From: Paraphysomonas bandaiensis
Lineage: Eukaryota > Chrysophyceae
Reading direction: 5' to 3'
Length of the DNA: 64,000 nt
Assembly (NCBI GenBank): GCA_965644295.1
Contig: CBFFRP010000432.1
Coordinates: forward strand, 372,001 to 436,000
Of this stretch, positions 56,287 through 64,000 are shown piece after piece (position 1 is the stretch's first letter; every line of letters begins with the position of its first letter). The translations under genes and the position numbers were made by a program. The notes under the pieces were generated by a model. That model was given only the letters and a program-made list of their open reading frames with translations, was not told the origin of the DNA and ran no database searches.

Positions 56287-56560
56287 AGAATCATTATGAA
56301 CTTATGAACTGCAAGGGTATCGTTTTCGAATGATTCGACTGTGGATAGATTGTTTTTGTTTGTATCTAGCTCTTGTATCCCACACATTCATTACTCATTA
56401 CTAGCTTGCTGTAGGTAGCACTGCAACCATGTTACCCAGCAGTGAAAGGATAAAGGATGTAAGCTGTATACTAAGCCTCTTCGCCTTGCTGCATTATTAC
56501 TTCAATGCAATATCAAGCACATTTACCGAACTATTCACCCATGATACTTTCTGCAATGTC

Positions 56561-56600
56561 ATGTGCATAACTAGCTAGTTATCTAGTTATGCACATGATA
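56561..56600. repeat. Perfect 16-bp-stem hairpin downstream of the transposase gene
   Basis: TCATGTGCATAACTAG, loop CTAGTTAT, then CTAGTTATGCACATGA. The arms pair without mismatch. It lies 287 bp 3' of the transposase stop, inside the element. Confidence 0.9.
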
Positions 56601-56886
56601 GTTCGTTAAAGTAGATGTTGTGGTACTGAGGGTGTAAAAATGTAAAAATATGTAATAACTTAAGGTCTATATTACAATAAAGAATTAATTAACTGAACGT
56701 CGTAAATATGAAAGCAAAAATAAAAACAAACGAGTGATTTCAAAATAAGTACGAAAAAGTAGAAACTAACAATAGAACCCAAAATATCAAAATAAGTACG
56801 AAAGAAGTAGAAAGAATCGAAATGGACAAACAAAACAATCGAAAAATTAAACGTAGAAAAGAAGCAACAAACAAGGACAACTGCAT

Positions 56887-58926
56887 TTAAGTAGGGACAG
56901 CTGCGTTGTTTGTATGGATTTTGATGTGCGACTCCAACACACTGTCACATTGAGAGCTACCACAGCTGTAGACACGGCAACTTTTGACTCTACATCTATT
57001 CCATTGTGCCCCAAATTCGCCAAGAGTCGAGCAACCACAGCATTTTTTGTTAGAACGCCGCGGCTTGTAAACATTGTTAACGACAGGCACAACAGCATTC
57101 ATATCCTTCTGAATTTCAATATCTGAGTTTTCAATGTCTGAGTCTTCCATGTCGAAATGATGAATAAAGAGACATCGCTGCCGATTAGTAGACATTTCGT
57201 TCAGGGGCTTGCCGCTATACTTTGGAGGACAGTTATCTAATCCAAGCCGCTCTCCCAGGATGCTTTCAAACTTTTTCTCCGGGATACAATTCCGCTTGTC
57301 GAAGATCTGATCAAAGCGGACCTGGTTCTCTAGCACCCATTCAGCATCTGCTGTGGACAGCTTGTGATACTGGGGACACGTGCTAAGAATTCCATCAAGG
57401 TCCATCTCCCGCTTGTGTCCACATATGATTGCCCCGTCGTCAAAGGCTTGGCGGATGTTGTGCCTAGTGAAGGCCTTGTCGATCACCAAGGGGGCATTCG
57501 TGAAGGTTTTCCATATGGTGTTGAACGAAGAATTGTCCAGGTCCCGCTTAAGGATGGCCTTCAAAAGCATCCAATTTCTTCCAATGGGAGTTGGAGCAGT
57601 CCCATAGATGAAGGCAGGGGACTTGTATTGATTGTGTAGCACTACGTGCATCTTACCAATGTCATTCCCGGACTGGATCATAGAGCACCCACCTGCGTAC
57701 TTAGCAAAGTAGCGGGTGAATGTCATGACATCTCGGCGTCTCAATCGTTCGATGGCCTTGATCTGAGCGTCGGCCCCTATACGAACAGACATTACCGAGC
57801 ATATATATACATACATTACATACACACCATCCTGTGCAATCACCACATGCTGATAGCGCAAAAGATCTACCGGCTCTATATGCAGATTTGTTTCATCAAG
57901 AGGATCACTATCATTCGGCAGGACAGGGCTAGAACAGAGGTCACTGAGTATATCAGCCCTGATCTTGTCTACAGCAGGAATGATACACCTGTCGTAGACG
58001 GCCGTCTGTACATCTACCTCATTAATGCCGTACTTCGAAAGACATACCCATAATCCCTCATCTAGCTTCATTATAAGGGGCTGTTTGTCAAAGCGGGTGA
58101 AGTTCCGGTCATAAAACTTCATAATTGTAGCAGTCCGACGTGCAGCACCCGATATAGCCACGCAAAACTGCACGACCCGCTGCTTGGCCTGCCCCCCCTC
58201 AGTGGCCACAGACAAGTTGTGGGCATTCAACCACTGTTTAGCCTCAGTGGTAGTAATGACCTGTGGGCGCTCGGTCATGCCATTAACAAGAACTGACACG
58301 TCATCCACGCTGTGGAAATTATCAGGAACAACCAATTCCTGTATTTTCTTCACCATCGCGGCGAAGCATATTGGAGTCCGAAGGCAATTGAATGATTCAA
58401 CCCTCGTCTTATTTTTCGTGTTAGCCTCTTCCTTCCCTAGGCCAAGAACTTTACGATAATTATACATCGTGCTCCGACATATTGTAGTGGTAGCCCTCGC
58501 ATTGGGCTTGCCCACCTGTGACGCCGCTTGGAATGCTTTCTGCCAGGAGTCTTCAGATTTTTCGGCCTCCCTTCCTGCTCCCTCCTTAGTTTTTAGACCT
58601 TTCATGGCCTTACTGCTATCAGTTGTTAGCTCGACTAGTTTTTGCTGCCCCTCCACCGTCAGCTTGCGGGGCCGCCCAAATACACAGTCTGGGCTCTCTC
58701 CATTAGCATGGCGGTTCAATGCACTAGTAGTGATAACACATTTAGAGGGACACAGAGATAAATGGAAATAAACTTACGCTTGTAAGGTGCGTCTGTCTAC
58801 TTTCACTACTTTGGACGCCTTATTGACGCTAAACCCCCTCGTATTAACGAGGTCTATGCCAGTTCGCTTTCGTTCATTCACATTATCTGATGCGGGGGGT
58901 AACACTGTCCCACTGCGAGTAATCAT
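56887..58926 (-). CDS. Transposase-like protein with HTH and C-terminal Cys-rich end
   Basis: Three exons: 58926-58778, 58723-57828, 57776-56887; 644 residues. The first exon (MITRSGTVLPPASDNVN...) and the 51-bp middle intron were found by splice sites; without the latter the frame reads through as YVMYVYICSV, which breaks an otherwise continuous VIAQDGADAQIKAIERL. N-terminal GRPRKLTVEGQQKL plus RSTMYNYRKVLGL look like helix-turn-helix DNA-binding parts. Candidate acidic catalytic residues: Asp in VIAQDGADAQ, Asp in QSGNDIGKMH, and Asp/Glu in the VIDKAFTRHNIRQAF-ADAEWVLE part; this is the DDE pattern by eye only. The end has paired cysteines (CCGCSTLGEF, RCRVKSCRVYSCG, CDSV) that could bind zinc. 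Intact frame and splicing suggest a recently active element. Confidence 0.7.
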
Positions 58927-59290
58927 TGATCCTACATGGATATATATATTACTACACAGTGTCGATAAAAGCCATAAATGAACATATACAGTACGTTCGC
59001 TGAGCTAATAAGTTGTAAAATATAAGAGGCTTACCGCTTACAAATATAGAAATTACAGACGAACGAAAAGCAAATGAACGAAACTGTTTGCTGCTGCAAA
59101 ACTATCTCTGAGTGTAGATCATTGAAATACGACTGGCAGCTGAAACTGTACTGTGTATGTGCACAGTACTCATTTAAAGTAATCATATTGACATGTCTAG
59201 ATATCTAGATATCATGAAGTTCGAAATTTGTGAACAAAAATGTGGGAGTGTTTTTGGACATAAGCATCGTTTTTGGACTGCCTGGATATA

Positions 59291-59563
59291 TAGGAATTTA
59301 CAAAGAAAAAATCACTGATATTGCTCTAATTTACTGATTTTATGCATGTAAAATGAACTTTGTAAAATATCCAGGGTTTTCACTTAAAAATATCACAAAA
59401 CTACATATACATTTCCTCTCATACAGCAGTTCATACATACATACAGTTAAAATGAATCACTGCCTCACTTACTTGATTTGCACCACAGCAGTAACGTCTC
59501 TTGTTGTCCTATAAACATGATAATCTTGTGCTGTATGAACACTCTACTGGCATCATATAATCA
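59291..59563. other. 5' region of the ankyrin gene
   Basis: AT-rich; octamers ACAGCAGT at 59423-59430 and 59485-59492, 134 and 72 bp before the start codon. Confidence 0.5.
59423..59430 (+). promoter_or_regulatory. ACAGCAGT octamer upstream of the ankyrin gene
   Basis: Context TCATACAGCAGTTCATAC; a second copy at 59485-59492. Function inferred from recurrence. Confidence 0.3.
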
Positions 59564-61285
59564 ATGAATCAGTGTTCATATATGCCGAATATATCTGTTC
59601 TTAATGATGATGTGATTCGTCTCATTATCTCTATGATCCCACACGCAGCTATCCTTCCAGTCATCATGACTTGTAAGAGATTTCACGATATGGCTGATAA
59701 GAGGAGAGTAGAGTCACATGCATCTCACTATTGTATGACCAACTCAATGGTTTCATGGGCTCTGTCTATGGGCTGCCCACATACTGAGCTATTGAATAGA
59801 TGTGCAGAATACGGCAGACTACAGCAGATGAAGCATATCAAGCAAACCATCATTTACCATCATATACGCTCCGAGTACCCTTCATTCCTACGGGATGGAC
59901 AGACATGCATTGCTGCTGCTAGGGCAGGACACTTGGATGTACTGAAGTGGCTTCGTTCACAGCACCCTCCATGTCCGTGGGATGAGCAGACTTGCAGTGC
60001 TGCTGCAGAGCATGGACACCTGACTGTACTGAAGTGGCTCCGATCACAGGACCCTCCATGTCCGTGGGATGAGCAGACTTGCAGTGCTGCTGCTAGGGCA
60101 GGACACCTGGATGTACTGATGTGGCTCCGATCACAGTACCCTCCATGTCCTTGGGATGAACAGACTTGCAATTTTGCTGCAGAGCATGGACACCTGGATG
60201 TACTGAAGTGGCTTCGTTCACAGGACCCTCCATGTCCGTGGGATATGGAAATCGGCTATGGTGCTGCAGAAAATGGACACTTGTGTGTACTGAAGTGGCT
60301 TCGTTCACAGCACCCTCCATGCCCATGGGGTGAATGGATTTGTGCTGCTGCTGCTAGTGCAGGACACCTGGATGTACTGAAGTGGCTTCGTTCACTGGAT
60401 CCTCCATCTCCATGGGGTGAATGGGCTTGCAGTGCTGCTGCTAATGCAGGACACTTGGATGTACTGAAGTGGATTCGTTCACAGGACCCTCCATGTCCGT
60501 GGGGTGAACAAATTTGCCGTGTTGCTGCTACGGCAGGACACTTGGATGTACTGAAGTGGCTTCGAACACAGGACCCTCCATGTCCATGGAAGGGATACTT
60601 CTGTAGACGTGTTGTAGTTCATGGACACTTGGAGGTATTGAAGTGGATTCGTTCACAGGACCTTCCATGTTCATTGGATAAAGAGACTTGCAATCTTGCT
60701 GCAGAGCATGGACACCTGGATGTACTGAAGTGGCTTCGTTCACAGGACCTTCTATACCCATGTGGTGAACAGACTTGCAGGGTTGCTGCTAGGGCAGGAC
60801 ACCTGGATGTACTGAAGTGGCTTCGGTCACAGGACCCTCCATGCCCATGGGATGAACAGACTTGCAGTGCTGCTGCTAGGGCAGGACACCTGGATGTACT
60901 GAAGTGGCTTCGTTCACAGCACCCTCCATCTCCATGGGATGAACAGACTTGCAGTTTTGCTGCAGAGCATGGACACCTGAATGTACTGAAGTGGCTTCGT
61001 TCACAGGACCCTCCATGTCCGTGGGTTGAGCAGACTTGCAGTGCTGCTGCTAATGCAGGACACTTGGACGTACTGAAGTGGCTCCGTTCACAGGACCCTC
61101 CATGTCCGTGGGATGAGCAGACTTGCAGTGCTGCTGCTAGGGCAGGACACTTGGATGTACTGAAGTGGCTCCGTTCACAACACCCTCCATGTCCGTGGGA
61201 TGAACAGACTTGCAATTTTGCTGCAGAGTATGGACACCTGGATGTACTGAAGTGGCTTCGTTCACAGGACCCTCCATGTCCGTAG
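59564..61285 (+). CDS. F-box-like/ankyrin-repeat protein made of 16 near-identical 87-bp units
   Basis: Single exon, 573 residues. Residues about 10-45 (ISVLNDDVIRLIISMIP ... VIMTCKRFHDMADK) resemble an F-box, which would link to a Skp1-Cullin ubiquitin ligase. From about residue 120, 16 units of 29 residues follow, consensus GHLDVLKWLRSQDPPCPW then DEQTCSAAARA. The GHLDVLKWLR half is an ankyrin helix pair with a PPCPW connecting loop. Units differ by few bases (first unit through last truncated one), and the last ends abruptly at CCG TAG without a capping repeat, suggesting truncation or ongoing expansion/contraction. Such WLR...PPCPW ankyrin proteins form large families in stramenopile, haptophyte and related genomes. 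The reverse strand is also open across the array because of the periodic sequence; that is not a gene. Confidence 0.88.
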   Translation: MNQCSYMPNISVLNDDVIRLIISMIPHAAILPVIMTCKRFHDMADKRRVESHASHYCMTNSMVSWALSMGCPHTELLNRCAEYGRLQQMKHIKQTIIYHHIRSEYPSFLRDGQTCIAAARAGHLDVLKWLRSQHPPCPWDEQTCSAAAEHGHLTVLKWLRSQDPPCPWDEQTCSAAARAGHLDVLMWLRSQYPPCPWDEQTCNFAAEHGHLDVLKWLRSQDPPCPWDMEIGYGAAENGHLCVLKWLRSQHPPCPWGEWICAAAASAGHLDVLKWLRSLDPPSPWGEWACSAAANAGHLDVLKWIRSQDPPCPWGEQICRVAATAGHLDVLKWLRTQDPPCPWKGYFCRRVVVHGHLEVLKWIRSQDLPCSLDKETCNLAAEHGHLDVLKWLRSQDLLYPCGEQTCRVAARAGHLDVLKWLRSQDPPCPWDEQTCSAAARAGHLDVLKWLRSQHPPSPWDEQTCSFAAEHGHLNVLKWLRSQDPPCPWVEQTCSAAANAGHLDVLKWLRSQDPPCPWDEQTCSAAARAGHLDVLKWLRSQHPPCPWDEQTCNFAAEYGHLDVLKWLRSQDPPCP

Positions 61286-61594
61286 AATAATAGACATGAA
61301 AATAGATTGGATTAATCGTAAAGTACTCTTCATAATCACATAACGCATCTATTATTATAGTATCGAAAAATTCTGATAATTACCTGAAACGAAGAAGGCT
61401 ATTCATGTTCGATATTAAAATTAGTAATATCTCTGCCAAGCTATTCACCAAATAGTAAACTCCGAACTGTTAAAAGTATGTTGTTCTCCTCGTACAACTA
61501 AAGATTACCCGAATCTTGTTTCTTATGATCTGTAAGAGTAAGTCAGTATAAACAGTTGATAAGAAAAAGCTGCCAGTTAAACGGTCACCATATA
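61286..61594. other. Intergenic, no gene seen
   Basis: 309 bp of AT-rich spacer after the ankyrin gene. Confidence 0.5.
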
Positions 61595-61784
61595 TATTGA
61601 AAGTCTTTTTATTTAGCAATAGGCGTTAAAAACCTGTGCCAATATAGTGGCTAGTTGAATGCTAGACATACTAGTTAGACCTCTATCCATAACTAATCAG
61701 CACAAATTCCATTATCCTACTATTTAACGCTACAGAAGCTGCTTGTGCGTCGCCGCAAGCACCAAGGTGCGACCACTTCCGTTC
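61595..61784 (+). repeat. Structured dispersed repeat, full copy B
   Basis: TATTGAAAGTC start, AGCAATAGGCGTTAAAAACC, central GCTAG/CTAG stem, ATTTAACGCTAC, then the 3' module GAAG/CTTC enclosing GCTTG...GCAAGC and GCAC-CAAG-GTGC. The TAGTTG/CCTCTA middle stem is broken in this copy, unlike A and C. Confidence 0.85.
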
Positions 61785-62625
61785 TTGATGTTGATTGCGA
61801 GTTTCGCCATTGTCGTGTGTCCTAGGACTTGGCGCTATATGATAGATGTGTATGTAGGGGACACGTTGTGCAACGTACAGCATGACAAGCGAAAGCAGTG
61901 ATCTAAGTCTACTACTACTACACTGGAACGCTTAAGACTACACATACATTGTGTGCAATTTGCATCGGGGACTGCCTTATGTACCTCACGGCAACCAGGG
62001 GAACACAGTACTATACCCTGCTTATCGGTCACCATATACGCCCAAGTCGGTCACAACACCGAAACTATTTTTCGATTCCAAACAATACAACCGTCATCTC
62101 TTTCATAATTATCGCACATGAAATTACTCCTCGAAGCAATCGACGAGAAGTTTTCGTTTCCTTCACATCTCAGCTTATGGTTCCTATATTGCACATTGTA
62201 TATCGTGAATATAGAATATAGTGATTGCTGAGTTAAGTATGAATATGCTCGTTGGCTGGTATTTTCAACTGCAGTAGTGTTACACTACAGTATATTACAG
62301 TAGTGATAAGCTGTATTCGGTGAGATATTTAACTAATTACTTCATAGTTTTTAGAGCCACAGCTGGCATATTAATCCACATGCTGTGTCATAACGTTTTC
62401 AACAGCTTCCCACCACTCCGTAGATGCCGATGTCGTTTAAAGCCCTCCTTCGATAAGGCCATTGTGAAGATTTAGAATGGTTACGAGGACTTTTTGACTC
62501 GTCATGAGAGAGAAGTAGTTACGAGATTTCGAACGGATGCAGAAGAAGCTGAATCACTGGATAGGACCGTCGAAGTGACAAATGTAAAAAGCGCTGCTGC
62601 TGCATTTGAACGACACAGAGCCACC
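61785..62625. other. Accessory spacer with one helical frame fragment
   Basis: From about 62478 a frame reads YEDFLTRHEREVVTRFRTDA then EEAESLDRTVEVTNVKSAAA up to the edge of repeat copy C, which interrupts it at 62626. Probably a relic of a gene or element split by the repeat insertion. Remaining sequence has no recognisable gene. Confidence 0.4.
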
Positions 62626-62815
62626 ATATTGAAAGTCTTATTACTAGCAATAGGCGTTAAAAACCTGCACTAACTTAGTAGCTAGAGGAATGCTAGACAA
62701 ACTAGTTAGACCTCTACCTGTAACTAATTAGTACACACTTTTTTATCCTACTATTTAACGCTACGGAAGCTGCTTGTGCGTTCGCCGCAAGCACCAAGGT
62801 GCGACCACTTCCGCT
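62626..62815 (+). repeat. Structured dispersed repeat, full copy C
   Basis: About 90% like copy B. Stems: TAGGCGTTAAA with TTTAACGCTA, TAGAGG with CCTCTA, GCTAG with CTAG, GGAAG with CTTCC, GCTTG with CAAGC, GCAC-CAAG-GTGC. The TAGAGG/CCTCTA pair corresponds to TAGAAG/CTTCTA in copy A, a compensatory change. It interrupts a helical reading frame on its left side. Confidence 0.87.
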
Positions 62816-63195
62816 CTGAGTTCTTAAGGTGAACATCCCGGATGCTTGACTTCAGCAGGCAGCCCAATACCCCGGTTACCCTTCAGGTGGGCCCTGTCCC
62901 GGATGCCCTTGAGGTGGACCCATTCCCGGATGCCTGTTTATTCGTCAGGGCCCAAAGACGTCTACACAAGTAACACTTATTGGTGTCCCTTGTACCACAC
63001 AAGCATTCGGCTATGAGTGGGCAGAAGAATATCTGCTGACTATGTTTGCGGCTCACGTTAGTTTCCCAGAAAAATAACTCCGGTACTTATCCCCCAGAAC
63101 ACCACGAAAAGGTGCAAGTCCGACTTTGTTGAGGGCAGAGCCACCAAGAAATTACCACCAGAGCTTGACACTCACTATAGATCGACCAAGCACAT
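62816..63195. other. Short-unit repeats and decayed sequence
   Basis: CCCGGATGCC(T/C)TTGAGGTGGACC-like units recur at about 62837-62935. Fragments in several frames just upstream of the hAT relic probably belong to the same decayed transposase. Confidence 0.45.
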
Positions 63196-63574
63196 ATGTT
63201 TACTACAACTAATGTTGTAGAGCAATTGTTCAGCAGAGCCATGACGCACTTGCCATAAGGAATGTCCCCACGACGCCTCGAACTGCTGTTCTCCCTTCGC
63301 TTCAACAAGCACTTGTGGACCGCAAAGACAGTACAATAGGTCATTGATGATGGGCCGTCTGATCATGACGAGAATGAGGATGAAAGTTACGAAGATTTGG
63401 AATACTTAGAGTACTAGTTGCTGCATTGTTATTTGGTATTCATTATCATTTTTTCTTCATAGCGCCCAATATGTATCAATATATTGCAACATATTTATTA
63501 ATTATTATTGGCCTTTAAAATATTATTATTCTTATTTATTTTCTTAGCTGCCAATATATTGTTATCGCCCCCTG
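63196..63574 (+). mobile_element. Decayed right end of a hAT transposon (transposase C-terminus plus terminal repeat)
   Basis: The frame from 63196 reads FTTTNVVEQLFSRAMTHLP, stop, GMSPRRLELLFSLRFNKHLW, TAKTVQ, stop, and an acidic tail ending at 63417. NVVEqLFSrA...MsP..lElLlfLr.N..LW is the C-terminal dimerisation signature of hAT transposases. TAA and TAG interrupt it, so it is a pseudogene. Downstream, CAATATATTG repeats and a final CAATATATTGTTATCGCCCC, then CTG at 63574, mirror the ends of the MITE at 22288 (CAGGG...ACAATATATTG). The left end of this element was not found in the window. Confidence 0.8.
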
Positions 63575-64000
63575 ACTACAGAAACCCGAAGCCATTAGCG
63601 TGAATCCGAGCCACGTGTACGGTATGTAAGTATTATGTAGTATTTGTAACTAACACTTTTCATATCTGTGAATCGGGTATTTATATAATAACGACAAAAA
63701 TAAATTGAATATCAAAACGAATGTTTTGTATATATACAAATCAGGCGCAATTAACTTGACCAGTTAGTATGAACTTTCTATCGACTAAAAGGGAAAATAT
63801 ACCACATATCCACACGTGACCAACAGTGTTATAATAATATATATTCATCACCATGCCACATATTCTACTCGTGATTACTGGGAGGAGTTGCTCAACACTC
63901 AACAGATCTATGCAGCAATAGGAGAGTGATATGCCACTTTGCTATGTGTTGGACCTATTATACGATACTGAACTAAAACACTGTCCAGTGGAACCAGTAT
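63575..64000. other. Terminal intergenic region, no gene seen
   Basis: AT-rich sequence to the window edge; no frame with a motif. Confidence 0.5.

Larger units (their letters stand above)
55191..59290. mobile_element. Probable DNA transposon, ~4.1 kb, terminal inverted repeats and spliced transposase
   Basis: The left end (from about 55191) reads ATATCTAGGCAGTCC then AAAAACGATGCTGATGTCCA and CTCCCACATTTTTG. The right end (to about 59290) is its inverted copy with a few changes (TATATCCAGGCAGTCC, GCTTATGTCC). About 55 bp per end match. Between them lie the transposase-like gene 58926-56887 and an unassigned frame region 55647-56286. Just inside the right end is a TCTAGATATCTAGATATC dyad and just outside the left end a GATATCAAG...AGATATCTAG cluster. 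The exact target duplication could not be fixed. Confidence 0.75.

Noticed and set aside
59860-61215. Minus-strand frames reading HGHGGSCERSHFSTSKCPALAAAL
   Set aside because: Antisense of the 87-bp ankyrin units; openness follows from repeat periodicity, not coding.
59900-61270. Regular 87-bp tandem repeats as a CRISPR array
   Set aside because: Units are contiguous without unique spacers, keep frame and encode ankyrin-type repeats; the genome is eukaryotic.
1-64000. tRNA and rRNA genes
   Set aside because: Looked for GGTTCGA-type T-loop motifs with acceptor pairing and for conserved rRNA blocks; none found. GGTCGAACGCC in repeat copy A resembles a box B but is not conserved in other copies.

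Overview
The window is nuclear DNA of a AT-rich unicellular eukaryote. Nearly every conserved protein is split by GT-AG introns of about 45-60 bp (a few reach 100-260 bp). The gene set includes a PP4 catalytic subunit, ESS2, eIF4A-III, a SMARCC/SWI3-type chromatin subunit, AK6, a scramblase and an M1 aminopeptidase. A CDPK-type kinase, a plant-type (class II) PRPP synthetase, a plant NADK3/animal NADK2-like NAD kinase and a WLRSQDPPCPW-type ankyrin array point to a SAR-type or algal protist, possibly a stramenopile. That placement is inference and no species is claimed. Exon structures below were built by hand from splice sites, frame and family alignment; exon lengths were checked for phase.

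Layout. 1-2719: two head-to-head copies of a PP4 catalytic subunit gene in an almost perfect palindrome around a CATA microsatellite. 5.2-11.4 kb: ESS2, an RsuA/RluB-type pseudouridine synthase and a phospholipid scramblase. 13.4-24.4 kb: PRPP synthetase, SDR, a myristoylatable SPRY protein, a myristoylatable MDR oxidoreductase, NAD kinase, a hAT-type MITE with a perfect 8-bp target duplication, and an EF-hand protein. 25.1-38.4 kb: a 949-residue CDPK-like kinase, a 14-exon EF-hand/coiled-coil protein, a tail-anchored LTA4-hydrolase-like aminopeptidase and an IQ/TPR protein. 39.1-47.9 kb: SMARCC homologue, a TA-flanked MITE, a membrane J-domain protein, eIF4A-III and AK6. From 48.2 kb to the end is accessory DNA: a second palindrome carrying two copies of a SUMO-interaction-motif gene, a probable 4.1-kb DNA transposon with a spliced transposase gene, an F-box-like/ankyrin gene built of 87-bp units, a decayed hAT transposase end, and copies of a structured dispersed repeat.

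Most genes are unrelated housekeeping functions rather than one pathway. A loose theme is Ca2+ and membrane signalling between 16 and 33 kb: three proteins with N-myristoylation sites, a CDPK and two EF-hand proteins.

The least explained signals are a ~180-bp dispersed repeat (copies at 51.2, 61.6, 62.6 kb and partial copies at 3.8 and 13.0 kb) whose stems show compensatory base changes between copies; the two large palindromes next to CATA arrays; and an ACAGCAGT octamer that recurs upstream of genes.
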